Assembly: GCA_024229395.1 (NCBI GenBank)
Contig: JAAESM010000050.1
Span: 1-58,042 of the forward strand
DNA: 58,042 bases
Reading direction: 5' to 3'
Origin: Planctomycetota bacterium
GTDB lineage: Bacteria > Planctomycetota > UBA1135
A program made the translations under genes and the position numbers. The notes below the pieces were generated by a model. The model had not been told where the DNA came from and searched no databases. It saw only the letters and a program-made list of their open reading frames with translations. Positions 25,825 to 34,949 of the stretch are shown piece after piece; the first letter of the stretch is position 1; each line of letters starts with the position of its first letter.

Positions 25825-26736
25825 TTAGAGCGGTTCCGGCAAGACCACCAGTTCACGCTCCAGGCTGACGCCCGACTTCTCAAGAACAGTCTGCTCGATG
25901 ATGTCAAGCATCTGACGGACGTCGGCAGCGCTGGCACCCCCTTGGTTGACCAGGAAGTTGGCATGAATATCCGAGACTGCCACACCACCGATGCAATGCC
26001 CTTTCAAGCCAGCGCTGTCGATAAGGCGGCCGGCTGAATCACCGTTGGGATTCTTGAAGGCGCAACCGGCTGAAGTCAGCTTGACCGGCTGCGATTGGTT
26101 CTTGCGCTTGAGGAACTCATCTTGGGTGGCTTTGACCGCAAGCGGCGTGCTCTCTTCCAAGGTCAACAAGGTCTCCAGCACCACGCGTCCACCAAGGTTG
26201 CCATGCCGATAAGCCGGCTGGATTTCCTTGGGGCTCCAAGTGCGGAACTTCAGGCCGTCTTCCTCGTTGGCCGGGCCGGGGCTCCACAAGACGATCTCTT
26301 CGACTTGATCCCAAATGCCCCATTCGACACTGCCCGCGTTCATTGCCAAGGCACCACCGACATGGCCAGGCACGCCGACGAGCTTTTCAACACCAGAAAG
26401 CCCAAGGCCTTGGGCACTACGCACCAAAGTCGGCAAAGTGACCCCGGGCCACAATCGCAGGCCGTTGCCGTCGCGAAACAGGCGACGCATATTGCCGGTG
26501 TGGATGACTGCACCAGGAATGCCACCATCGGGGGCGACGGTGTTGGCGCCACCACCAATCAGCGTCCATGGCACACCATCCTTTTCCAAGGCGGTGAGCA
26601 GGTCGGCCAGATGTTCGGGCTTATGCGGCTCGAAGAACATCTCCGCTGGCCCCCCAATACGCATGGTGGTCCAGTTGGAAAGCGGCTCGTTGAGCCGCAT
26701 GGGTCCGAAATCAGAGTAGGCTGCGGGCGAAGGCAT
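25825..26736 (-). CDS. murB: UDP-N-acetylenolpyruvoylglucosamine reductase
   Basis: The protein has 303 residues. I chose ATG 26734-26736 because GGAG lies 6 bases upstream; the ATG 26698-26700 is an alternative, and the longest frame (26769) overlaps murC by 59 bases. It reduces enolpyruvyl-UDP-GlcNAc to UDP-MurNAc with FAD and NADPH. The FAD-binding segments are TTMRIGGPAEMFFEP, 'LIGGGANTV' and VPGHVGGALAMNAG. The proton donor position reads 'SAGCAFKNP', with Cys in place of the E. coli Ser, as in many MurB proteins. The closing Glu lies in the last 20 residues. It is the last gene of the dcw run and overlaps the 3' end of murC by 26 bases. Confidence 0.92.
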   Translation of the reverse strand: MPSPAAYSDFGPMRLNEPLSNWTTMRIGGPAEMFFEPHKPEHLADLLTALEKDGVPWTLIGGGANTVAPDGGIPGAVIHTGNMRRLFRDGNGLRLWPGVTLPTLVRSAQGLGLSGVEKLVGVPGHVGGALAMNAGSVEWGIWDQVEEIVLWSPGPANEEDGLKFRTWSPKEIQPAYRHGNLGGRVVLETLLTLEESTPLAVKATQDEFLKRKNQSQPVKLTSAGCAFKNPNGDSAGRLIDSAGLKGHCIGGVAVSDIHANFLVNQGGASAADVRQMLDIIEQTVLEKSGVSLERELVVLPEPL

Positions 26737-28060
26737 CGACGTCTCCGGCGCCCAAGCACATGACAACATCGTCGGGGCGCCACCAGGAAGCCAGTATTTT
26801 GCGCCCTTCCTGATGGTTTTGCACGGTACTCAGCGCACGTTCTTGATTTGGCAGCCGCTGCCGCAGCTCTGGGACCAGTTCGGCCACGCTGGCTTGCAGC
26901 TCTTCGGGATCGCGCGCGCGATAGATTTCCAGGAGCAGGAGTGCGTCGGCGAGATCCAGCGACGGCGCGAACAGCTCACGATAAGCGTGGAAGCGTTGCG
27001 CTTGGTGCGGCTGGAAGACCACCATCAGGCGACGGCCTGGCCAGCGCTCGCGGGCGGCCTGCAAGGTGGCGGCAACTTCCACCGGGTGGTGAGCATAATC
27101 GCTGACCACCAAGGCGCCATTTTGTGCCTGCCCAACTTCTTCCAAGCGCCGCGCGGCGCCGCTGAAAGTGGCCAGAGCATGCAGGACGGCCGCTTCATCG
27201 AGCCCGAAGGAGCGTAAGACTGCAGCGACCAGAGCGGCATTGCGACGGTTGTGCTGACCGGTCAAGCCAAGCGGCAAGTCTTGCGCCAGCGTTGGGCAAT
27301 CCTGCCACGCACCATCGGCGGCATGCTGCAGATCCGGGGTCTCCGGGCCGGCGAAGACGGTGCCATTGGCCGACATGCCGCTGAGGAAGACCTCAAAAGC
27401 TTCGACCACTTCCGGCAGCCCACCTGGATAGGTATCCGGATGTTCGGCGTCGACGTTGATCAGCGCCACATCCGCGGGACGCAGATAATGGAAACTGCGC
27501 GCGTACTCACAGGATTCGACAATCAGCGGCAATTCAGGATCGCCCCAATCGGCCGAAGCATCCAACTGCGGAACATGGGCACCGACTAGATAGCCGGCCT
27601 TCACACCTGCCTCACGCAGTCCGTAGGCGATCCACGCAGTACAAGTAGTCTTGCCATGCGATCCCGCAACGGCCAACACTGGGCGCAAGCGGCTAAGTTC
27701 GCCAAGCATCTCGGCATACAAGGCACTGCGCGCGCCACCTTGTTGAGCAGCCGCTACATTGACTTCAAGTGCCGGAACCGCAGCGGAACGCACCACCCAC
27801 GACACTTCAGGGCTTTTCTCAGCACCCTCCGGCCACACCTTCATGCCCGCAGCGAGCAGAGGATCATTGCTGGCGAAGCCATGGGCATCTTGGCCATAGA
27901 CCTGCCAGCCAGCATCCAGGAAGAAAGCGGCCAAGCCGCGCATGCCACAACCGCCAGCACCGACCAACAATAGCTTGCGGCCAGCCGTGCCAGCCAAGCA
28001 ATCAATTCCGCGTGGAGGCTTGGATTGCCCCTTGATGACGGTATCGATGACTTCGGCCAT
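26711..28060 (-). CDS. murC: UDP-N-acetylmuramate--L-alanine ligase
   Basis: The protein has 449 residues. It adds the first amino acid, L-Ala, to UDP-MurNAc using ATP. The N-terminal Rossmann domain reads LLLVGAGGCGMRGLAAFFLD. The Mur-ligase P-loop is VAGSHGKTTCTAWIA. The central-domain segments include 'LINVDAEHPDTYPGG' and GLTGQHNRRNAALVAA, and the C-terminal domain begins with 'VVSDYAHHPVEV', the conserved DYAHHP motif of MurC. It has a 9-base gap from murG upstream and overlaps murB downstream. Confidence 0.95.
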   Translation of the reverse strand: MAEVIDTVIKGQSKPPRGIDCLAGTAGRKLLLVGAGGCGMRGLAAFFLDAGWQVYGQDAHGFASNDPLLAAGMKVWPEGAEKSPEVSWVVRSAAVPALEVNVAAAQQGGARSALYAEMLGELSRLRPVLAVAGSHGKTTCTAWIAYGLREAGVKAGYLVGAHVPQLDASADWGDPELPLIVESCEYARSFHYLRPADVALINVDAEHPDTYPGGLPEVVEAFEVFLSGMSANGTVFAGPETPDLQHAADGAWQDCPTLAQDLPLGLTGQHNRRNAALVAAVLRSFGLDEAAVLHALATFSGAARRLEEVGQAQNGALVVSDYAHHPVEVAATLQAARERWPGRRLMVVFQPHQAQRFHAYRELFAPSLDLADALLLLEIYRARDPEELQASVAELVPELRQRLPNQERALSTVQNHQEGRKILASWWRPDDVVMCLGAGDVDAFARSLL

Positions 28061-28069
28061 GGTTCTACT

Positions 28070-29113
28070 CTACGGTTTTCGCGCGGCGATTTCTGCTAGT
28101 ACACGTGCACCTTCTGCACGGCCGTCAGCCGGCGCACTTTCCGCAAGGGCTGCAGCCATCTGAGCACGTTTGTCGGAATCCTCGAGGCAGTTGCGAATCG
28201 CACTCAAGGCTTGAGGATCGATGTCATTGATGCAGATCACCCCGGGCTCCAAGGCGCGGGCGTTCCACTCCTGCTGACGATCCTTGTGATAAGGATATGG
28301 AAACACTGCCGACGGCAAGCTGTGCATCCACACCTCACCCATCGATGAGGCACCACCGCGGGTCAAGGCGAAATCAGCAGCGCTATAGGCCATCCCCATT
28401 TGCGTGCAGTGCTCAAGGATCTTGCCCGGCACTTGCGCCTCTTGAAGAGCGCCCTCTAGTTCGGCGGTCTTACCGTTGCCGACTAGAGCCAACAGCTGCC
28501 ATCCCAATCGCTTCAAATCAGGCAATAGATCGCGCGCAACAAGGTTTACGTCGCGAGCGCCTTGACTGCCACCCATCACCAACAGAGTACAACGGTGGGC
28601 TTCGAGCCCCAGTGCAGTACGCGCTTCGGCTGCTGGAACGGGATCCAATAACTGACGACTGACCGGCCCCATGGCGTGACCGCGGCGACACTTGTTGGCC
28701 GTATCCTGGAACATGGTCAAGGTGCTGGTGGCGAAGGCTTCCATCAACTTGACGCTGCGGCCGATCACGTAGTTGCCTTCAAGCAAGACCAAAGGGCAAT
28801 GTCTTCGGCGGCCGATGCCGAGGGCTGCAGCACTCGCGGCACCACCTAAGGCGATAACGGCGTCGGGTTGGTAATCGCGCGCGAAGTGGCGTGCATGACG
28901 CATGGCGCCGACCAGTGCCAGTGCCTTAGGCAAGCGCGAGGTATCGAAACCCAAGGATGAACAAGGGCGGCCGTCGGCGAAGTAGGCTTGCTCGACCGCA
29001 CGGCCACTGAGCAGAAACATGGTCTCATGACCTTCCTTTTCAAGGCCTTCCGCAAGACCGATCGCCGGGGTCAGGTGCCCTCCGGTGCCGCCGCCGACGA
29101 AAAGAAAGCGCAT
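28070..29113 (-). CDS. murG: Lipid II synthase (UDP-GlcNAc:MurNAc-pentapeptide-PP-undecaprenol transferase)
   Basis: The protein has 347 residues. ATG 29111-29113 shares a base with the TGA of the LysM gene (TGATG), so I prefer it to TTG 29116. It adds GlcNAc to lipid I at the inner face of the membrane. GT28 motifs are present: FVGGGTGGHLTPAIGLAEGL, 'VMGGSQGARDVNL' and ALTRGGASSMGEVW. A 'PYPYHKDRQQEWNA' segment corresponds to the conserved HQxxNA loop, where Gln-Gln and Asn-Ala bind UDP-GlcNAc. The order ftsW-(LysM)-murG-murC is canonical except for the inserted LysM gene. Confidence 0.94.
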   Translation of the reverse strand: MRFLFVGGGTGGHLTPAIGLAEGLEKEGHETMFLLSGRAVEQAYFADGRPCSSLGFDTSRLPKALALVGAMRHARHFARDYQPDAVIALGGAASAAALGIGRRRHCPLVLLEGNYVIGRSVKLMEAFATSTLTMFQDTANKCRRGHAMGPVSRQLLDPVPAAEARTALGLEAHRCTLLVMGGSQGARDVNLVARDLLPDLKRLGWQLLALVGNGKTAELEGALQEAQVPGKILEHCTQMGMAYSAADFALTRGGASSMGEVWMHSLPSAVFPYPYHKDRQQEWNARALEPGVICINDIDPQALSAIRNCLEDSDKRAQMAAALAESAPADGRAEGARVLAEIAARKP

Positions 29114-29853
29114 CAATCGCGCGGTGGAATCACCAACACTTGGCCCGCGTAGATCTGGTTGGCGTTCTTCAAGTCGTTGGCGACCAAGATACGTTTGGTC
29201 TCTTTCGACGTACCGTAGTACTTCTGCGAGATGGTGCCGAGCACATCGCCGCGCTGCACAGTGTGGCTGCGCGCGCCTCTGGCAGGCTTCAAGGATGCGT
29301 TGTTCGGCTGCTTCTGGTTGATTGGCACAAAGGTGCCTGGATCAGGCAGGTAGAGCAGTTCGCCGACCTGCACCGAACGCTCATCCTTCAGATTGTTCAA
29401 CACCAGCAACTCGCGCCAACGGTTCTTATCGCCCAACTCACGCAGTGCGACTTGGCTGAGGGTCTCGTTCTGACGCAAGCGAACAGAGCGCAGGTCCTTC
29501 AGCGATGCATTGCTCGCACCGCCATTGCCATTCCGAGAGGAGCTCGCACCACCACGGGCTGGATCGTTCGCTGGTGTATCCAAGACGGCAACTTCGCCAC
29601 CAGACGCACGTCGGCCGCTGGGGTTGTAAGGGTCATCGACCGGTTCGGCGCGAAAACGATCGCCGGAGATGAACTTCTTGCGACTCTGCGGAGGAAGCAG
29701 CATGACGGTCTCGGTCTGACTGACATCGAGAGTCACGACGTCGGGCTCGGCTTCCGTCGCTTTGGATTTTTCACCACCAAACCACCAACCGACGAAGGCC
29801 ATCAGGATCAACAGGAAGAAAGCGAGCAGGGCGGTACGTTGGATTTTGTTCAT
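29113..29853 (-). CDS. Membrane-anchored protein with two LysM domains, inserted in the dcw cluster
   Basis: The protein has 246 residues. A membrane helix at about 8-27 (TALLAFFLLILMAFVGWWF) is followed by a disordered Ser/Gly/Asn-rich linker. Then come two LysM repeats, at about 125-175 (LRQNETLSQVALRELGD; 'LLVLNNL') and about 195-242 (HTVQRGDVLGTISQKYYG; 'ILVANDLKNANQIYAGQVL'). LysM binds GlcNAc in peptidoglycan or chitin. The ATG overlaps the ftsW stop (ATGA) and its stop overlaps murG, so it is a true member of the operon. A role in anchoring division or wall-synthesis proteins to peptidoglycan is likely but unproven. Confidence 0.85.
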   Translation of the reverse strand: MNKIQRTALLAFFLLILMAFVGWWFGGEKSKATEAEPDVVTLDVSQTETVMLLPPQSRKKFISGDRFRAEPVDDPYNPSGRRASGGEVAVLDTPANDPARGGASSSRNGNGGASNASLKDLRSVRLRQNETLSQVALRELGDKNRWRELLVLNNLKDERSVQVGELLYLPDPGTFVPINQKQPNNASLKPARGARSHTVQRGDVLGTISQKYYGTSKETKRILVANDLKNANQIYAGQVLVIPPRD

Positions 29854-30944
29854 GCGAACAAGGTAGTTACGGCTGGACGACGACTGCGGGCGGTTGCGCA
29901 GGCCTTCAGGGCTACGCCGAGCAGCAGGGAGAGAGCAAGAATGGAAGAACCGCCGCGGCTCACGAAGGGCAGCGGCAGTCCTTTGACCGGCAATAGTCCT
30001 ACGACCATTGCCATATTGTAAGCGGCCTGGAAGGAGATCATGACGGTGGCCGAACCCATCAGGATGACGCCATAACGCGAAGCTGCGTTACGCGCAGCGC
30101 GGAAGCCGAGAAAGGTAAAGGCCACAAACAGGCTCCAAATTCCGATTGAGCCCAGTAGGCCCCATTCCTCTGCGACCATGGCGAGGACAAAGTCAGTGTC
30201 ACTTTCAGCGACCTTGCCGTACTTCAACAAACCATTGCCTGGCCCCAGGCCGGTGACGCCGCCACTCTCGAAAGCCTTAATGCCGGCCAAGACTTGCTCG
30301 GGCGGTTGCTCCCACCAAGTGAGGCGCGCGGCGACATGCGGGAAGGCCAGCGAGGCGACCCAGATGAAGGCTCCAAGGATTGGTAACAGGATCGCTAAGT
30401 ACTTCGGTGGCGTGCCGGCAAAGAAGAAAGTCACGCCACTGACGAACACCAGGATGACCACCGAGCCCAAATCGGGCTGCAGCAAGACTGGCATGATCAA
30501 CACCAAGAAAATCGCACCGAGCTTGAAGATTTGGCGGATGTCACGCAGGCGCAACGGATCGCGCGATGCCCATGAAGCCAATGCGATTGGCCAAAGGCAT
30601 TGGAATAGGATCGACGGCTGCAAGGACAGTGGACCGACTTGGATCCAACGCGTGGCACCATTAGCGTGACGACCAAGTGGAGTGACCAGCATCAAGACCA
30701 ACAACACGAACAACATCACCATGGCGGGGATGACGATGCGGCGGCTGGTGTCGGATGACAAGGTGAAGGCAAGCAGGAAGCCGCCGACTCCAAGCGCCAG
30801 GAAGAACCCATGACGACCGAGTGCCATCCATGCTTCTCCAGGAGGTGCCACGGAAACGGCAGTGATCAAGCCAATCGCGGCAAGTGCGATGACGCAACCA
30901 AGCACGCCCAAGCTGGCTCCTTCCAAGCGCTTCCAGGCTTCCAT
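29850..30944 (-). CDS. ftsW: Peptidoglycan glycosyltransferase, SEDS family
   Basis: The protein has 364 residues from ATG 30942-30944, one base after the mraY stop; the longer frame to 30983 overlaps mraY and is not needed. It has about ten membrane segments. SEDS signatures include GLGPGNGLLKYGKVAESDTD, 'FVLAMVAEEWGLLG' and PFVSRGGSSILALSL. It polymerises lipid II together with the class B penicillin-binding protein encoded upstream. FtsW is favoured over RodA by its place in the dcw cluster, although in an organism apparently lacking a neighbouring ftsZ the septal role is less certain. Confidence 0.92.
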   Translation of the reverse strand: MEAWKRLEGASLGVLGCVIALAAIGLITAVSVAPPGEAWMALGRHGFFLALGVGGFLLAFTLSSDTSRRIVIPAMVMLFVLLVLMLVTPLGRHANGATRWIQVGPLSLQPSILFQCLWPIALASWASRDPLRLRDIRQIFKLGAIFLVLIMPVLLQPDLGSVVILVFVSGVTFFFAGTPPKYLAILLPILGAFIWVASLAFPHVAARLTWWEQPPEQVLAGIKAFESGGVTGLGPGNGLLKYGKVAESDTDFVLAMVAEEWGLLGSIGIWSLFVAFTFLGFRAARNAASRYGVILMGSATVMISFQAAYNMAMVVGLLPVKGLPLPFVSRGGSSILALSLLLGVALKACATARSRRPAVTTLFA

Positions 30945-30945
30945 A

Positions 30946-32082
30946 TCAGCGCACCTTGATGACCAGGAGACCGAGCGCTGCACTCACCGCTGCGACAATC
31001 CAAAAGCGCACCACGATTTTCTGCTCGGGTACTCTCTTCAGTTGCCACACATGGTGAATCGGCGCTTTCAGGAATAGGCGTTTGCCGCCGGTGAACTTGT
31101 AATAGTAGATCTGCAACAAGCTGGTCATGACTTCGACGACGAAGACACCAGCGAGCAATGGCAGCGCGAACTCTTGCTTCGCGACAATCGCGAAATAGGC
31201 AATGGCGGCACCCAGCGGCAAGGAACCGCTATCACCGAAAAACACTTCGGCAGGGTGACCGTTGTACCAAAGGAAGCCGAAAGTGGCGCCGAGCACGGCA
31301 GCAGCCATGACCGTGACTTCGCCGGCACCGAGAATGAAAGGCAGGGAGAATGCCTCAGCGTAGCCATCATGGCCCACGAAATAGGTGGCCACCGACAGCG
31401 CGATCAACGACGGAATGGCGGAGCCAGCAGCCAGGCCATCCAGGCCGTCGGTGACATTGACGGCATGACTACAAGCCAGGATCACGAAAGCCTGAAATGC
31501 TACGAAAATGCCGAAGCCATACCAGCCAAGGTTGCCTGGCTCTGCGAACATGTCCTTCAGCAACGGGAAGTACAAGTTGCGGATTCCAGGATAGCCCGTG
31601 GTTGGATCACCAAGCGCCCAATAAGTTGCCACCACGCCCACGGCCAAAGACAGCGATGCGACGAACTTGGTGCGCCGCGACATGCCGTTACGGCCCTCTC
31701 CCTTGAACTTGATCCAGTCATCCAGGAAACCGATGGTGCCCATGCCGACCATCAACACTGCGCCAATCAAAACCAATGGTTCATCGAGCCGGCAGAATAA
31801 GAGAATGGTGATCAAAATGGCGGTCATCCAGAAGACCCCGCCCATGGTCGGCACCCCTTGTTTCTGTGCCGAAGCATATGCCGCAGCGACCGCCGCGTCA
31901 TCGCACACCGATGCGTTCTCGCCGACACCGGCAGCGCGCAACTTCTTAATCAAAGGCTTACCCAACCAGATTGTCAGCAGCAGACTACATGCGAATGCGA
32001 AAGCTGAACGCACCCCAATGTAGTTGAGGGCGAACAACGGCTGCCACAGTTCCTGCAGGTATGGGTAGAGCCAGTAGATCAA
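30946..32082 (-). CDS. mraY: Phospho-MurNAc-pentapeptide transferase
   Basis: The protein has 378 residues and ten membrane segments. It transfers phospho-MurNAc-pentapeptide to undecaprenyl phosphate to form lipid I. Motifs: GTIGFLDDWIKFKGEGRNG, the 'NVTDGLDGLAAG' aspartates and VFFGDSGSLPLGAA. The last loop reads 'KAPIHHVWQLKR' where most MraY proteins have PIHHHFE or PIHHHYE, so the third His and the Glu are replaced. The start appears to be TTG 32080-32082, overlapping the murF stop (TTGA), which aligns with the usual MraY N-terminus (MIYWLYPYL). No murD follows before ftsW. Confidence 0.94.
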   Translation of the reverse strand: MIYWLYPYLQELWQPLFALNYIGVRSAFAFACSLLLTIWLGKPLIKKLRAAGVGENASVCDDAAVAAAYASAQKQGVPTMGGVFWMTAILITILLFCRLDEPLVLIGAVLMVGMGTIGFLDDWIKFKGEGRNGMSRRTKFVASLSLAVGVVATYWALGDPTTGYPGIRNLYFPLLKDMFAEPGNLGWYGFGIFVAFQAFVILACSHAVNVTDGLDGLAAGSAIPSLIALSVATYFVGHDGYAEAFSLPFILGAGEVTVMAAAVLGATFGFLWYNGHPAEVFFGDSGSLPLGAAIAYFAIVAKQEFALPLLAGVFVVEVMTSLLQIYYYKFTGGKRLFLKAPIHHVWQLKRVPEQKIVVRFWIVAAVSAALGLLVIKVR

Positions 32083-33479
32083 GCTTCCAGGCCCTCGTTA
32101 TTGGAGCGATCGGCATTGCGATCCGGTCGCAGTTCCTGAATACCGGAAATCACCTTCTCCAGACCTTCACTGCGCGATGCCTTCAGCAGCAGCACATCGT
32201 TCGGCTGCAGATAGCCAGCAAGGATCGCGGCTGCGGCACCGGAATCATCTACGACGCGTGTTTCCAATTGGTTGCGCGCGCTGGCTGCGATCCACGCACC
32301 ACCACTACCCACGCCAATCAGAAGATCGATGCCGTTCTCGACCACCTGGCAACCGACTTGACGGTGCAAGACTTCTGCTGCTGGACCGAGCTCCTTCATG
32401 GACCCAAGCACCGCGATGCGTCGGCCGCTGGTGGGCCAACCGCCAAGCAACTCCAAGGCTGCGTGCATGGATGCAGGATTAGCGTTGTAAGCATCATCGA
32501 TTACCGTGACCTGTTCCATCTTGGTCACCGTCAGTCGACCATTCGGCGCGCGCAGGTTCTTCATGCGATCCTGCACATCCTCAACGCTGACGCCATGCTC
32601 CATGGCGATGCGCGCAGCGACCAAAGCGGTGGCGACTTGATGGCGCGCACTTAACGGCAGCAAGACATGGCCCCAACGCTGGTGTTCACAACGCATGGCA
32701 CCGGGAGTTGCATCCACGATCTTGAAGCCGCTATCGACCATCGGATCGAGCACCACTACGTTGGCCTGCCAATCCTTGGCATGTTCCTGAACCTTGTCCC
32801 AGCAGCAACGATCCATCCATACGCGGCTCTGCTCACGCACCACTGCGCCTAGTTTGGACTTCTCGGTGGCGACGGCATTCAAATCACCTAAGCCTTCAAG
32901 GTGCGCGGCCGCGATCGCAGTGATCCAGCCTTGATGCGGTCTGGCAATGCCAACCAGTACATCCATTTCGCCGGGTGCGTTGACGCCATATTCCAGGACC
33001 AGGATGCGCGTATCGAGCGGCGCGGCGAGAATCGCCAACGGCAAGCCAATCTCCGAGTTGTAGGAAGCAGGTGCGGCGAACACCTTGTGCTGCGCTCCAC
33101 CGAGCAATTGGTAAAGGAAGTCCTTGGCAGTGGTCTTGCCGACCGAGCCGGTGATGCCAATCACGCGTGCTTGCAAGCGCCCGAAGTGGAATCGAGCTAG
33201 GGCACCCAGGGCTTCTAAAGTGTCGGGCACGACCAAATAATCCAGACCAGCTGGACGCTCCGGGCCATCGGGCAAGACCAAGGCCGCGGCAGCACCTTTC
33301 TCTTGCGCTTGACGCAAGTGCAGGTGGCCGTCGGTGCGTGCGCCGCGCAAAGCCACGAACAAGTCGCCAGGTTGCACCGCGCGACTATCGATCACCACGC
33401 GACGCAAAGGTGTGGAGCCATTGCCGTGCAAGATTGCACCGACTGCGCTGGCTACATGGGCTGCATTCAGGTCAAGCAT
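32079..33479 (-). CDS. murF: UDP-MurNAc-tripeptide--D-alanyl-D-alanine ligase
   Basis: The protein has 466 residues. It adds D-Ala-D-Ala to the UDP-MurNAc-tripeptide. The N-terminal domain has 'RRVVIDSRAVQPGDLFVALR', typical of MurE/MurF. The P-loop is GITGSVGKTTAKDFLYQLL. The central segment 'GINAPGEM'-like reads VLEYGVNAPGEMDVLVGIA, and the C-terminal domain has 'VIDDAYNANPASMHAAL', the conserved DxYNANP of MurF. It overlaps the 3' end of murE by 13 bases and the mraY start by 4. Confidence 0.95.
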   Translation of the reverse strand: MLDLNAAHVASAVGAILHGNGSTPLRRVVIDSRAVQPGDLFVALRGARTDGHLHLRQAQEKGAAAALVLPDGPERPAGLDYLVVPDTLEALGALARFHFGRLQARVIGITGSVGKTTAKDFLYQLLGGAQHKVFAAPASYNSEIGLPLAILAAPLDTRILVLEYGVNAPGEMDVLVGIARPHQGWITAIAAAHLEGLGDLNAVATEKSKLGAVVREQSRVWMDRCCWDKVQEHAKDWQANVVVLDPMVDSGFKIVDATPGAMRCEHQRWGHVLLPLSARHQVATALVAARIAMEHGVSVEDVQDRMKNLRAPNGRLTVTKMEQVTVIDDAYNANPASMHAALELLGGWPTSGRRIAVLGSMKELGPAAEVLHRQVGCQVVENGIDLLIGVGSGGAWIAASARNQLETRVVDDSGAAAAILAGYLQPNDVLLLKASRSEGLEKVISGIQELRPDRNADRSNNEGLEA

Positions 33480-34945
33480 TGCAACGCCTCCGCTAGCACG
33501 ATGCGGTCATCGAAGTCATGACGCACACCATGGATTTCTTGATAGGCCTCATGACCTTTACCGGCAAGCAGCAGTACATCTCCTGCTTGCAAGGATTGCA
33601 CCGCGGCCTGGATCGCTTCGCGACGGTCGACGATCATGTTGCACGGAACGCCAACTTCAGAGACGCCCTCCATCACTTGTTCGGCAATCGACTGCGGCTC
33701 CTCGGTGCGCGGGTTATCCGAAGTGACGACGCACCAATCACAATGCTCAGCCACCGCACGCCCCATTGGCGCACGCTTGGCGTTATCGCGATCGCCTCCG
33801 GCACCAAACACCACGCCAATCCGTTGTTGCGGATAAGTGTGGCGCAGGGCCTCTAATACGTGAATGAGGGCATCCGGCGTATGAGCGTAATCGACAAAAA
33901 GGTGGAGGTCGGAATCAGAACCGATGCGTTCCAAGCGACCAGGTGCGGCGCTTGCCGTGGACAAGGCAGCACATGCCAATGGCAAGTCCACCCCAGCAAC
34001 GCACATCATGGCAGCAGCAACCAAAAGGTTCTCGGCGTTGTGTTCGCCGATCAGATCACTCTCAATCAAGCCACTACCGAAGCAACCTTCGATTTGCATG
34101 CATAAGCCTGGCTTGCCAGCGATCAAATCGCCGCGCACATCCACGCCCTTGATGCCTAAGCCCCAAGTCAACTGCCGTGCCGGTGAGGCCGCACATAAGG
34201 CACGCAAGTCCTCGCGCGCGGGCAACAAGGCGACGGCATCTTGATCCAAGTCAAGAAACAGCTGTGCTTTCGCTTGCGCGTACTTGTTCATGTCCATGTG
34301 GTAATCCAGATGATCATGGGTGAGGTTGGTCCATGCAGCGCAATCGAAACGCAGGCCGGCCAAGCGATGTTGCACGATGCCGTGTGAGCTGGCTTCCAAG
34401 ATGGCCGCCACTGCACCTTGCTCCTGCACTTGCGCCAACCATTGATGCAGCACATCCGCTGACGGCGTAGTGTTGCGGATTGACGCAACGGTCTGATCAA
34501 AACGCAGGCCTAGAGTGCCGCCACCAGCAGTGGCTTTGCCGATCGGGTTCATCGCGTATTCGAACATATGCACGATGCTGCTCTTGCCGTTTGTACCGGT
34601 GACCGCTCCTGTCCACATTTGCTGGCTGGGATTGCCGGCCAGATGCGAGGCAGCGATACCGGCGATCAGTGCCGCATTCTGATTGGCAACCAGATGCGGC
34701 AGTTGGCCATAACGGCTGTCACCAGCCAACAGGAATGCACTCGCACCACGCTCAAAGGCTTCCGACAAGAAGCGGCGGCCGTCGACCTCGTGGCCCCCCA
34801 GCGCACAGAACAGATCCCCCGTCTGCACACGGCGACTGTCGAAACAGGCGCGCTGCAGCTGAGGATTTGCGGGGCTGGAACCACCCGGGAAATCTACCCG
34901 GACGCCAAGGCCTTTTAGGAGGTCGGCGAGGTGCGAAAACTTCAT
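33467..34945 (-). CDS. murE: UDP-MurNAc-L-Ala-D-Glu--meso-diaminopimelate ligase
   Basis: The protein has 492 residues. The N-terminal domain has 'RACFDSRRVQTGDLFCALGG'. The P-loop is GAVTGTNGKSSIVHMFE. The substrate-binding lysine lies in the conserved central region, and YAHTPDALIHVLEAL starts the C-terminal domain. The motif 'DNPRTEEP' (with DNPR) marks ligases that add meso-diaminopimelate rather than lysine. This suggests Gram-negative-type peptidoglycan. It lies 4 bases after ftsI. Confidence 0.95.
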   Translation of the reverse strand: MKFSHLADLLKGLGVRVDFPGGSSPANPQLQRACFDSRRVQTGDLFCALGGHEVDGRRFLSEAFERGASAFLLAGDSRYGQLPHLVANQNAALIAGIAASHLAGNPSQQMWTGAVTGTNGKSSIVHMFEYAMNPIGKATAGGGTLGLRFDQTVASIRNTTPSADVLHQWLAQVQEQGAVAAILEASSHGIVQHRLAGLRFDCAAWTNLTHDHLDYHMDMNKYAQAKAQLFLDLDQDAVALLPAREDLRALCAASPARQLTWGLGIKGVDVRGDLIAGKPGLCMQIEGCFGSGLIESDLIGEHNAENLLVAAAMMCVAGVDLPLACAALSTASAAPGRLERIGSDSDLHLFVDYAHTPDALIHVLEALRHTYPQQRIGVVFGAGGDRDNAKRAPMGRAVAEHCDWCVVTSDNPRTEEPQSIAEQVMEGVSEVGVPCNMIVDRREAIQAAVQSLQAGDVLLLAGKGHEAYQEIHGVRHDFDDRIVLAEALQCLT

Positions 34946-34949
34946 TGGC

